A DNA stretch of 64,000 bases from Paraphoma chrysanthemicola. Lineage: Eukaryota; Ascomycota; Dothideomycetes; Pleosporales; Phaeosphaeriaceae. The stretch is from the NCBI GenBank assembly GCA_020744225.1, contig JAGMWG010000025.1, forward strand, positions 372,001 through 436,000, given 5' to 3'. A model generated the notes under the pieces. That model was not told the origin of the DNA, did not search any database, and worked only from the letters and a program-made list of their open reading frames with translations. Positions 53,075 to 64,000 of this stretch are shown in pieces. The translations under genes were made by a program, and so were the position numbers. The first letter of the stretch is position 1; each line of letters starts with the position of its first letter.

Positions 53075-55129
53075 ATGGCTGTTACAGATCCGTCAGAATC
53101 AAAATGCGACGTCCTCATCGTTGGAGCCGGCCCAGCCGGTATGATGATGGCCGCTTGGATGGCACGATGTGGCATCAATGCTCGCATCGTCGATAAGAGA
53201 GGGACCAAGATCTATGCTGGACAAGCCGACGGACTACAGATTCGCAGCCTTGAAATTTTCGACAGCTTTGGTTTTGCGGATCGAGCGTGGAAGGAAGCGA
53301 ATCACATGATCGAAATGTGCATGTGGAACCCGGGCGAGGACGGCGTCATAAGACGGTCCGATCGAGTTCCGGATGTCCCAGTTGGCTTGTCTCGATTCCA
53401 GCAAATTGTTCTGCATCAAGGCCGCATCGAGCGATTCTTCCTGGATCATATCAAGAAACACTCAAAGAATACGCTGCATGTCGACCGTGGGGTGTTGCCT
53501 GAGTCGCTTCAAATCAGCGACGATTGCGACAACCATTCGCTAGATAATTACCCCATCATAGTACAGTTGAGACACTTAACCGAGGAGGAAGCGAGACCTG
53601 CACAGAGCAATGGTTCCAGCGTCAACGATGGGCTCTTCAGGAGCAATTTGGCGGAAGACGACACCGATGACCTAATCGCGAAGAGCAAGGACAAGGAAGG
53701 CAGCACGGAGATTGTGCACGCGAAGTACATGGTTGGCTGTGATGGCGCGCATAGCTGGACGAGGAGACAGCTAGGCTTCAAACTTGAAGGAGAGCCAACT
53801 GACTTCATTTGGGGCGTGCTTGGTCAGTGATCGGCGTTGTGGTCGTAGAACAGTGGACTGACTGAGATTGCAGACATCATGCCCATCACGGACTTCCCAG
53901 ACATTCGCATGCGCTGCGCCGTACACAGCGCATCTTCTGGATCACTGATGGTCATTCCTCGCGAAAACAAACTTGTTCGACTCTACATTCAGCTCACTGA
54001 GATCAAGCCGGACGCAAGTGGCCGTGCTGATCGGTCCAAAATCACCCCGGACACCATCATCAAAGCCGCTCAGAAAATCATTGCACCTTACAGTCTGACT
54101 TACGAGTACTGCGACTGGTGGACTGCGTATCAGATCGGCCAACGTGTCGGCACAAACTTTGACTACAAGAATCGGGTGTTTTTAGCAGGCGATGCCGTCC
54201 ATACGCACTCGCCCAAGGCAGGCCAAGGCATGAACGTGAGCATGCAAGATGCATACAATCTTGGCTGGAAGCTCGGATTGGTCGTAAAGGGTGTCGCTCA
54301 GCCATCAATTCTGAAGACGTACCAGTCGGAACGACGCAGAATTGCACAAGACCTCATTGATTTCGATCACAAGTTCTCACGTCTGTTCTCCGGCCGACCA
54401 GCTAAAGATGTTATGGACGAGGAAGGCGTAAACATGGACGACTTCAAGCAGGCCTTTCTTAAAGGCAACATGTTTGCCTCTGGTCTCTCCGTCGACTACG
54501 GCACCAGCATGCTTGTAGCCAAACCGGGTAGCGCCACCGACCAAGGCGACGGCACCGATGTCTCTTCTAACCAATCCAACAAGGTCATAGGTCGCCAGGA
54601 ACTCGCCACCGGCGTCAAGCTCGGCATGCGCTTCCCTGACTACAAAGTCCTGAACCAATCTGATGCCAGACCTTGGCATTTCCAGCAAAAGCTAAGAAGT
54701 GATGGTCGATTCCGTCTCATCGTCTTCGCTGGCCATGTCGTCAATGCGCATCAACAAGCTCGTCTGCGTGTTTTCTGCCAACACCTCTCGGCATCTTCGT
54801 TCCTAGCACCACATCTCTACAAGAATATCGATATTCTTACCGTACATGCGTCGCGCCGCACAGATGCAGAGTTGCTCCGCGACTTCCCAGACGTCTTGCA
54901 CCCATTCGATGCAAAGACCGGCTGGGACTACGACTCGGTGTATGTGGATGACGAGAGCTACCACGAGGGCTTTGAAGATGCGTACAATGGCTACGGAGTT
55001 AGTAGGGAGAGTGGATGCGTTGTTGTTACCAGGCCGGATCAGTATGTGGGGTACATTGATAGTTTGGATGAGGAGGGGTGGATTGGTGTGGAGACGTATT
55101 TTAAGGGGATTTTCTTGCCGCAGGCGTAG
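53075..55129 (+). CDS. Phenol 2-monooxygenase-like FAD-dependent hydroxylase, 667 aa
   Basis: Two exons, 53075..53822 and 53874..55129, with a 51-nt intron; the junction reads FIWGVLDIMPITDF. It is a class A flavoprotein monooxygenase that would ortho-hydroxylate a phenol to a catechol using NADPH and O2. All three FAD fingerprints are present: VGAGPAG (residues 16-22), GCDGAHSW with the DG motif at 223-224, and FLAGDAVHTHSPKAGQGMN with the GD motif at 355-356. A thioredoxin-like C-terminal domain (about 470-665) ends FKGIFLPQA. The length equals that of the yeast phenol hydroxylase family. No signal peptide, so cytosolic. The exact substrate is not certain. Confidence 0.94.
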
Positions 55130-55742
55130 TTGTTGCTTCGGTCTGACAAGTAAGCAGACGAGGAAAATTGAATTCGATACCAGTTAGTCAGACGCGTAAG
55201 ACGGATGTTTTCGGGTCGTGCTGGGAGACTGATCTACCTTCAAACCCTAAAGAACTTAGACAACATGACGTCTCTTAGGCACGAGACTTGGACAAGGATA
55301 AGCCCCATATCTGCTCGCAGAGAACGCTGCTGTGCCGGGAAAACACCCGGCCGCCTTCGCAACCAGCGCGTCGATGGTGACACATGCAGAATCGATACTC
55401 CGCATTTGGCACTTCGGTGTCGCAGTTTCAGGCCCTGGTGGGGATCCCGCGTGGCGCAGCATGGGTGATCCTGCACGTTGCCTGGGAGACGAGCCGAACA
55501 CCAAACAAGCCCACGGCGGCTGCCACCTCCGCGCAGCGGCTCGGAACTTTAGCCTTTGCAACATTGAACATCGATTGCATTCATATCGCATTCTTGCAGC
55601 AGTCGTTTATAGAGTGGCAATACATTGACTCAGTCTTGCTGCATTTTTCTGCATTGGCCTGTACGAGACACTCTCCACTCACGCGCTTTGCGACACCACC
55701 GCGCGCAAACAGTCGCGATATCAACAACGTCACACAACCGCA
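55130..55742. other. Intergenic stretch, chitin synthase promoter
   Basis: About 0.6 kb between the monooxygenase stop and the chitin synthase ATG. Overlapping frames on both strands have no ATG context or domain. Probably 3' UTR plus promoter. Confidence 0.5.
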
Positions 55743-58700
55743 ATGGAGCGGCCCACAACACCGGGCGGAACACACTACGGGCGGCCACCCGCATACGACG
55801 ACGAGGATGGCCTTTCACCAGCCATGCAAGGAGGCTCAACAATGCGCTTGTTGACAAACGTGGACGAGAGCCAGAGCTACATGCCGTGAGTATCACTCCT
55901 AGTTCTTCAATTTCCTCCATCCCATCACTCCATACTCATTCCTCTTCTTGTAACAGAAGACCCTCTTTCGAAGAGACGGCTTCACTCATGTCGGGCGCGA
56001 ACAGCACCACGGCGGCTCTCGGTGCGCGCATGACGCCGTCCGAAGTGGGCAAGCAGAAGGCGGCCGAGGCAGACATTGTCGACTTCCTGCGGGAAGCAGG
56101 CAATGCGCTGAACTCGAGCTCGAGCGCTGCTGCCCCGTCGACGCAGATGCCCAAGAGGAAGAACCTGAAGACGAGGTTCGTCGACCAGACGTCTCCTAAC
56201 AAGACGTCGAAACTGGAGCGTGACCCAGGCTTACCATTGTATGATATCAGACCCCCATCGCCCATGTCGCGATCGTACCACCCCACAGCGACTTCGTCGT
56301 CAATTTCAAGGACGCCGTCAGTACTAGACTCTGCGCCCAACATGCCTCCGCCGTCAGAAGACTCGCCTTCATACATGCCATATCGACCGCGATCACCGGA
56401 TCGGGCTCCCGGACGACCATACTCGCCTACCCGCACATCAGTCGACTACTCGAGACCTCCAGCCTCATCCGTCTCATATGAACCAGCGGACCTCAATGGC
56501 AGCCCACGCCCAGGAACGCCTTCTTCAAGATACGGCGGTGGACGACCAGGTAGTCCGAAGCGGCCGTTGCCTCCCGCACCACTTTTCGCCGGTGGTGCGC
56601 GACCAGTCTCACGCGACTCGGAAGCCACTATGGACATGACCGACATGACTTCAATACCTATCGACGACGACGATCCATTTACAGAGGATGGAAGTGACCG
56701 GCCTGATCTTCGTTCACGCGACTCGTACATGTCAGACGATACCTACACCGATGTATACACCACGACCGATGACAAGGAAAAGGTCGAACACTACGGTCCG
56801 GCTCCAGACGGCGAGCAGACGCGACGAGGTGCGCGAGAAGCCGTCATGTCGAAGAAAGAAGTGCGCCTGATCAATGGTGAATTGATCCTGGAGTGCAAGA
56901 TTCCCACCATCCTGTACAGTTTTCTCCCGCGACGCGACGATATTGAGTTCACGCACATGCGATACACCGCCGTTACGTGCGATCCAGACGACTTTGTAGA
57001 TCGAGGATACAAGCTGCGCCAGAACATTGGCAATGCGCGCGAGACTGAGCTGTTCATTTGCATTACCATGTACAACGAGAACGAAATCGACTTCACCCGC
57101 ACAATGCACGGCGTTATGCAAAACATCAGCCACTTCTGTTCGCGCATGAAGTCAAGAACATGGGGCAAAGATGGATGGCAAAAGATTGTCGTTTGCATCA
57201 TCTCTGATGGTCGTGGAAAGGTGCATCCGCGCACACTCGATGCGATCGCTGCCATGGGATGCTTCCAAGAAGGCATTGCGAAGAACCACGTCAATCAGAA
57301 AGAAGTCACGGCCCACGTCTACGAGTACACAACGCAGGTCTCGCTGGATTCTGATCTCAAATTCAAAGGTGCCGAGAAGGGCATTGTACCTTGCCAGATG
57401 ATTTTCTGCCTGAAGGAGCGCAATCAAAAGAAGCTGAACTCGCATCGTTGGTTCTTCAACGCTTTCGGCCGTGCGCTGAACCCCAATGTCTGCATTCTTC
57501 TCGATGTTGGTACAAAGCCCGGACCCAAAGCGCTGTACCATCTCTGGAAGGCTTTTGACACAGATTCGTCCGTGGCCGGAGCCGCGGGTGAGATCAAAGC
57601 TGGCAAGGGCAAAGCGTGGCTTGGTCTGCTCAATCCGCTTGTTGCGTCGCAGAACTTTGAGTACAAGATGTCGAACATTCTTGACAAGCCGCTTGAGTCG
57701 GTATTCGGATACATCACCGTCTTGCCCGGTGCTCTTTCAGCTTATCGGTACCATGCGCTGCAAAACGATCACATGGGTCATGGTCCGTTGAGCCAATACT
57801 TCAAGGGAGAGACACTGCATGGTCAAGATGCAGATGTGTTTACAGCGAACATGTACTTGGCCGAAGATCGTATCTTGTGCTGGGAGCTTGTTGCAAAGCG
57901 AAGTGAGCAATGGGTCCTGAAATATGTCAAGGCTGCGACGGGTGAGACCGATGTGCCTGGTAAGTATCTAGTTTCCCGCGGCTCAACCATCGCTAATATT
58001 ATTTAGACACCGTTCCCGAGTTCATCTCACAGCGTCGACGTTGGCTCAACGGTGCCTTCTTCGCTGCGGTGTACTCCCTTCTGCATTTCAAGCAAGTCTG
58101 GGCCACCGACCACACCATCTGGCGCAAGATCCTGCTACACATCGAGTTTGTGTATCAATTCGTGCAACTGCTCTTCACCTTCTTCTCACTCGCCAACTTC
58201 TACCTGACCTTCTACTTCGTCGCCGGCTCACTCTCCGACCCTGAACTCGACCCCTTCGGACACAACATTGGCAAATACATCTTCTACGTCCTGCGCTATA
58301 CATGTACCCTCCTCATCTGCATGCAGTTCATCCTCTCTATGGGCAATCGACCTCAAGGTGCCAAGAAGATGTTCTTCTGGAGTATGATCATGTACGGCGT
58401 CATCATGGCCTACACGACCTTTGCCTCCTTCTACATCGTCATTGTTCAGCTCAAAGATCCCAAAGCCGAGAAGAAGATGGGCAACAACGTTTTCACCAAC
58501 CTCATCATCTCCACCGCTACCACCATCGGCCTCTACTTCCTCATGTCCTTCATGTACCTCGACCCCTGGCACATGTTCACCTCCTCGGCACAGTACTTTG
58601 CCCTCTTGCCCTCATACATCGCAACGCTCCAGGTTTACGCCTTTTGCAACACACACGACATCACATGGGGCACCAAGGGTGACAACGTCGCCAAAACCGA

Positions 58701-59262
58701 TCTCGGCGACGCAAAAGCCAAGACTAAGAACGTCGTCGAACTCGAAATGCCATCAGAGCAACTCGACATCGATTCCGGGTATGACGAAGCCCTACGCAAT
58801 CTCCGTGACCGCGTCGAAGTCCCGACTCCACCGATCAGCGAATCTCAACAACAAGAAGATTATTACAGAGCGGTGCGCACATACATGGTCGTCATCTGGC
58901 TCATCAGCAACGCCATCCTCGCCATGAGTGTGTCAGAAGCCTACTCCAACCGCAAAGTCACCAATAACTTCTACCTCACATTCATCCTCTGGAGTGTCGC
59001 CGGTCTCGCCTTCTTCCGCGCCATCGGGTCAACGACGTTCCTGGTTATTGAGTGGATTCATGCCATTATGGAAACAAAACTCAAGTGGGAGGACCGCATG
59101 GAGGAGAAGAAGTCGCGCACCGGACTTGGTGGCGGTCTAGGACGACGGAAGTGGGGACGCTGGGGTGGTGGAGGCGGAAGCTGGTGGAGTGGGAGTCGGT
59201 TGAGTAGTAAAATCAGTAGTATGACGCCGAGTAGTTGGGGTGGGAGTAGTGTAGGGAGATAA
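55743..59262 (+). CDS. Chitin synthase (division 1, probably class III), 1133 aa
   Basis: Three exons: 55743..55885, 55957..57959 and 58007..59262, with introns of 71 and 47 nt. The start MERPTTPGGTHYG is in good context, and the first splice gives SYMPRPSFEETASLMSG. A 340-residue Pro/Ser-rich N-terminus precedes the chitin synthase N-terminal block (KKEVRLINGELILECKIPT). The catalytic domain shows FICITMYNENEIDFTRTMHG, LLDVGTKPGP, YLAEDRILCWEL and the product-binding QRRRW (724-728). About seven membrane helices follow. YFKGETLHGQDADVFTANMY and the SGANSTTAALG segment suggest class III. It makes chitin at the plasma membrane from UDP-GlcNAc. The C-terminus is Gly/Trp/Ser-rich. The class is less certain than the family. 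Confidence 0.95.
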
Positions 59263-59599
59263 GCATGCTTAGATGGCTGATTACTGGGGGGAACGGGGAG
59301 CATGTGTAAGTGTTACGATTAATGATGTTGGGATTGAATCGGGTTTGGCGTTTCTGGATTGGGTACGTGGCACTTGAATTTCCCACGGGATGTTCGTGTC
59401 AAGGCATGTAAAAGGAGGTGTATGTAGGAGACTCTATACGTCGAACTTCGCCCTTTTATAGCGGCATGCGACGAATATAATGCTTCCGTCTCGTACATAT
59501 TCCAACAGCATCTACTGCTCATATGGTCTACATTCCTACACCCTCAAGCTCAAAGTTCAAAAGTTCCCAGCTACTACCCCTTCACTTCTTATGTCACCC
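59263..59599. other. Convergent intergenic spacer
   Basis: About 0.34 kb between the chitin synthase and helicase stop codons, probably 3' UTRs. Confidence 0.6.
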
Positions 59600-61815
59600 T
59601 CACCCCCTCTCCCCACACGCCCTCTCAAACACACCCAATAGCTCACCAAAATCACACACATTCATACTCTCCCATACACTCAACTTCTTGATCCCCAATT
59701 CCGTTCCCCGCGGACTTTGAATCCCAAACGCCATCTTGGCCAAAAACCGTGGATCGTCGCGCACACTAATCGCATCCAGCAGAGCCTTGACTTTGACCGG
59801 ATCCGGTTGCTGCGGCGGGTCATGCGGTAAGACGACTTGTGTGTGTGTTTCGCACCATGTACAATGCCCGCAATTTGTGGGGACATTGCCCATCTGTCCG
59901 AAATATGCGGCAAGCGCGTGGGAAAAGCATGATGGCGATGTGACGAGGTTCAAGAGGGATTGCGTGCGTTCGAGATTGTTGTGTTCGGTGTTGGCCATGC
60001 TGGTGTCGAGATGTGTGATTATTTCGTCAAGCTCGGCCTGTGTGGACGGAACGGCCCGTTCGAGGCGGAACAGATTCTGTACGCCTTCGACTTTGAGCTC
60101 GATGTGGTTGTGTGTGTCCCAGTCTTGTAGTTTGCGGACGAGGACGGCTCGGTCGAGACCGGAGGATTGAGCCACGTCGTCGATTTGGAAGGTTGCCCAT
60201 TTTATGCCCTTCTTGGGTGCGTTTTTGATGGCAGTTGCGGCGGGCGATGTGTCGTTTCGGATCGCGGCGGCGTTGTTGGTGGCGTATTTGTATGTGGTGA
60301 AATTCGTGCCCACGGCGCGGATGATTTTGAAGTGGAGCTCAAGCTGCGCGTAGATGAGGCCGAGGACTACAGATCCAATGTCGACGACTTTGGACTGTTT
60401 GATTAATGAGACGGCAAAAGTGTCGCCAATCTTCAGCTTCTTGCGATTGGGAGGGAATAGATCTTTGAGCAGAATTTTCAGCGAACGCGTTGATGGTCGT
60501 GCACCATATGTGAAGATGCTCCGAAGGTGGAAGTTCCTCGTCGACAGGAAGAACATACAGACACTTTGCTTGCCATCTCGCCCAGCCCTGCCGATCTGCT
60601 GGCTGTAGGATTCGATGCTGTCGGGCACGTCAAAGTGAACGACGTTTCGGATGTTTGGTTTATCGATCCCCATGCCAAATGCAATCGTAGCAACCACAAT
60701 CATGGTATCGCTCGCATGGAAGTCATCCTGCGTCTTGATCCTTACTTCGGTAGACATGCCGGCGTGATATGGTTTTGCGGTAAAGCCATGCTTGACAAGA
60801 TCAGTAGCAAGCATTTCTGTGTCCTTTTGGAGAGTGATGTACACAATTGTAGGTCCGGTATACTTCTTGAGGTGGGCTACAAGTTTGCCAACAATTGCAT
60901 TACGGTCGGCGTCTTTTGGTATGGCTTCAGCTAAAAGTCGGAGGTTAGGACGGTACATCCTGGTCCTGAATAAACCTTCTTCGGGTATAGAAAACGCGGC
61001 ACAGATATCTTCTGTAACCTTCTCTGTTGCGGTAGCAGTAAGGCATATGACGCGTTTCACATCCGCCTCTTGTGCAAATCGTGCAATCTTGAGGTAGTCG
61101 GGTCGAAACGAGTGGCCCCACTCGGAGATACAATGCGCCTCATCAATAGCGAGTAGTCGAATGCCACCAGGAATGGATTTTAAAGATGCCAGGAAACCCT
61201 CGTTGTTCAGTCGTTCCGGCGCACAGTAGATCAGGTCCAGGCGGCCGTTGCGTAGATCCTCTTGTGTGGCGAGGTAGAGATCTCGACTGACAGACGAATT
61301 CAGAACAGCTGCTTTGACACCACGAAGCAGAAGAGCATCCACTTGATCTTTCATGAGCGCAATAAGCGGGGACACAACAAGGGTGACACCGCGTTGCGAT
61401 GCTTGGTGGCCAGCATCCTGGTCTTGGTAACGAAAACACACAGCAGGCACCTGATTAAGTTAGCTAAAGGCTAATCTGAAGGCATTAAACTGCTGACCTG
61501 ATAGCACAAGCTCTTCCCACCCCCGGTTGGAAACACTACGACTGCGCTGCCGTCATCGAGCACGCGGGTGATGGCGGCTTCCTGTTCTAGGCGAAACGCG
61601 CTTAAACCGAATCGCTCTTTGAGAATTCTATTCGCAAGAACGATGTTAGGAGAGGAGGTGGATGTGGTCGCGAGAAGGCTCTTGATTCGTTTCTGGTGCG
61701 GCTGACCGGCCTCGTTGCCATTTTGAAGGCTGCGTTTGTTGCTTACAGCATCTGCCTCCGCGGCGAGAAGATCGCCGAAGTCCTCATCAGAGCTCAGGCC
61801 AAAATCGTCACCCAT
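59600..61815 (-). CDS. RecQ-family ATP-dependent DNA helicase, 722 aa
   Basis: Two exons on the minus strand: 61498..61815 and 59600..61450, with a 47-nt intron splitting right after motif I. Residues FPTGGGKSLCYQ (Walker A Lys101) are joined to VPAVCF. Other motifs are VVSPLIALMKDQ (Ia), AIDEAHCISEWGHSFRPDY (DEAH, Asp209, then the RecQ aromatic-rich loop), LTATAT (III), FGMGIDKPNIRNVVHFD (V) and QQIGRAGRDGK (VI). A zinc-binding subdomain is visible near the end (NCGHCTWC). There is no clear HRDC domain. It resembles the shorter RecQ helicases of filamentous fungi rather than the large Sgs1/BLM type, and would unwind 3'-tailed duplexes in recombination and fork repair. The start is MGDDFGLSSDED, with an acidic N-terminus. 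Confidence 0.94.
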
Positions 61816-62765
61816 AGCGAGATATAACGGGCTGGACGAGAGGCAGAGTCGTGTTAGGGATGCCAGACGTGATGGTGGTGTAACAAGCACACCGGTAAGC
61901 AGTACCCCGAAACCCTGACGATGGCCACCAGCTGCAGAAAGATCCTTGATCTCAATCTGTCCTTGTATAAGTCCAGATCACAGCAAAATATGGCCACTCG
62001 GATACGAATTGCTCATTATATGGCCAGCACCTAACACGGCGTGTTGTGCTCGACGCGAGAATGACGCGCACGCACGTGCCATTACGTCATCTCCGCTCAG
62101 AGGCCCGAATTGTCAATGGGAGGTTCCAGGAGTAGAGATGTCTAGCAATTGCACAATGGAGTCCCGATCAAGGGAATCGCGTTTGTCAGACGTGTGATAT
62201 CATACTCAGAGTTCTGGAGGAAGTTTTGATCCGGGCCGATCGACTAACTTGATAGCGTCAGGAACTGACGACTGGTGGCGAACGACTAGAACATGTAAGC
62301 GCCAATTGCAATTCAACATCCGACATGCACCCCAATTTTTGTCGGCCAAGCCGGTATGTGGCCTCAGAGCGGACTGCCATAGCTGCATGCGGTGTGCCTT
62401 GGTGTGCGTGTCTCAACTCTTCAAAATCACCGGCACAAGTGCGAGTGCCACGCTCAACCCTTCTATTGCCGCTGTTCATTCCCGCGGCGCATTCAATTCT
62501 TCTGCTGGTTTGGGGAAACTTCGTCACTTTATTAGCGCAATTATATGTTCGCGCAGTCGTTGCTATCTTTGCGGCAGGATCAGATACACCTGCAAATCGG
62601 GTACCGTCCCGCGTTGAGATCGATTGCAGCACCTACGAGACCGTTCCACATCTATAAGATTTCTGGACATCTTTCAGAGTGGATGACCTCATAAGAGTCG
62701 CCATTCCTAAAGACTATGGGCACGTCGCCGCGAGAGGCACAGCGACACCTCGCGGGGCTATAGGA
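61816..62765. other. Divergent intergenic region
   Basis: About 0.95 kb upstream of both the helicase and the PAS-domain protein. Frames near 62249-62657 overlap on both strands without a recognisable product. An in-frame stretch without ATG precedes the PAS-protein start from 62679 and could belong to it if an upstream exon exists. Confidence 0.5.
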
Positions 62766-64000
62766 ATGCAGCCACCGTCGCAGTCGGAGCAACGTTCACC
62801 ACTGAATCTAGAGCTATTGGAGATCGACACCAACCCAATTTTCGTGGTCCGAATTGCAGAGTCTGCGCTGCCATTCGAATTTGTGTACTGCAACGAAGCG
62901 TTCCGCCGAGAGCAATTGCACGAACCTATACTCGCCAGTACCAAAGGGTCTCTCTTGTTTCGATCATGGGCACAGGCATGGAGCAGTAAGGGGAAGTCGC
63001 AGCATGCGTTCAGCGACCGGGTGTGGTCATCTTCCTTCCATGGGAAGCACGGCACGCTGAAAATGCTACGAGCAATTGCGTTGATATCGGAAGAGAAGGA
63101 CCAGCATATTCTGCATAAGTCAGTGGACGCACCAGAGAGCCTTGCTGTGCCTTTAGCCGCCAATCGCACAGTCATCCGGAAGATTTCCAAAGCATCAGTG
63201 GGAGATGAGACAAAGACAGTGAAACCCTCTTCGCTGCCAAAATTACCACGTACCAACCTCGACGCACGATGGGAGGGTCTCCAGATCATGATGGAAATGA
63301 GTGACGTGGGTGTGTTCGAGTACAATGCAGAAGGCAAGCTTCTGCACGCAAATGACGCATGGTATCGGCTCAGGTTGGTCAAATCGACACTCTCGGTGTT
63401 CCTGTGCTCACTTACCACAGTTCGCATCCACGTGACCTTCCGGCCCATGTTCAATTCTCGTTCATGGATCTTGTGTACCCCAGCGACCAAGCGCTTGTCC
63501 TCAGTATGTGGAATACTCTCGCACAAGGCTCTCCTGTGACTTTTGAGATGCGTTGGAAGTCGGGTGACCTTAGCAATCAGGCTGGGCAATGGGTTTTATC
63601 CGCCTGTGTGCCCATTTTCGATGATGATGGAAACCTCATCAGTATTGCTGGCAACACTATCGACATCAACGCTCAGAAAAAGTCGCAGGAAGTAGCCCAG
63701 GACCAAGTCGAAGCGTTGGAGCAAGCAAGGCTGTCGGAGCTTAAATTTGCGAGGTTTGCGCAACTCTCCCCAACGGCAATTTACATCTTCGTTCCGGAGA
63801 CAGGTGAGGATTCTACGGAAGACCCTTCAAGCACGCATGTTGCTCAAATCTTGACAGGCATGCAATATGTGAACGATCAGTTTTTCGAACTCACGGGGCG
63901 ATCACGTGCAGCCATTGAGCAATTCGAGTGGAGTAGCCTCGTTGCTCCTGAAGATGCGGAAAGAGTCGAAGAAGAATGGAAGGCGCTTCTGAAAGGCAAA
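62766..64000 (+). CDS. PAS-domain sensor protein, likely hybrid histidine kinase (5' part)
   Basis: Exons 62766..63373 and 63421..64000 (continues beyond the window), with a 47-nt intron; the junction gives WYRLSSHPRDLP. Two PAS-like units are visible: residues about 185-330 (LQIMMEMSDVGVFEYNAEGK, then WVLSACVPIFDDDGNLISIA, a PAC-like end) and a second beginning near RFAQLSPTAIYIFVPE. This layout is typical of fungal hybrid histidine kinases that sense stress or redox and feed the HOG phosphorelay. No histidine kinase or receiver domain lies in the window, so the type is inferred. The first in-frame ATG is taken (MQPPSQSEQ); the frame is open 29 codons further upstream without an ATG, so an upstream exon is possible. 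Confidence 0.8.

Noticed and set aside
62679..62765. Start of the PAS-domain protein at 62679
   Set aside because: The codon is GTG and the first in-frame ATG is at 62766. A real upstream exon cannot be excluded.

Overview
The window is nuclear DNA of a filamentous ascomycete (Pezizomycotina). The evidence is many short GT-AG introns (mostly 47-76 nt) with CTAAC/CTGAC-like branch sites, a HET-domain incompatibility protein, a chitin synthase with the fungal QRRRW core, DUF6536 and DUF7703-like membrane proteins, a monopolin Csm1/Pcs1 subunit and a phenol 2-monooxygenase. The gene set fits a Dothideomycete best, but that placement is an inference. Exon boundaries were worked out by hand from splice sites and reading-frame continuity.

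Layout. 1-3143: the 3' end of mitochondrial Lon protease (PIM1), then a long gene-free stretch. 3144-13140: signalling and recognition genes: a large kinase-like protein, a HET-domain protein, a possible small TATA-driven gene and a two-exon protein kinase. 13560-20072: the NER damage sensor RAD4 and a three-finger C2H2 factor. 21222-32606: metabolism and membranes: two GNAT acetyltransferases, an aldo-keto reductase facing a secreted SMP-30/gluconolactonase-like protein, and a tail-to-tail pair of polytopic membrane proteins. 33956-39933: DDI1 (start codon split by an intron), the rRNA methyltransferase RRP8 and an NmrA-like protein.

39934-46995 is a gene-poor, accessory-looking island. It holds a decayed kinase fragment related to the intact kinase at 11302-13140, a small TATA-driven gene, a frameshifted gene relic, and a hidden two-exon gene on the minus strand (43910-44218). 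That gene encodes an 83-aa secretory precursor with 12 cysteines in its last 49 residues. 46996-64000 returns to housekeeping genes: ATP synthase subunit K (three exons), an MTP18-like mitochondrial protein, CSM1, an SDR divergent from a phenol 2-monooxygenase, a chitin synthase, a RecQ helicase and the 5' part of a PAS-containing sensor protein.

How the genes relate. Most neighbours are unrelated housekeeping genes, as is usual in fungi. Groupings worth attention are the HET/small ORF/kinase trio, the reductase/lactonase pair, the SDR/phenol hydroxylase pair, and the island with its cysteine-rich peptide and relics. No complete rRNA, tRNA, transposon or CRISPR array was found.
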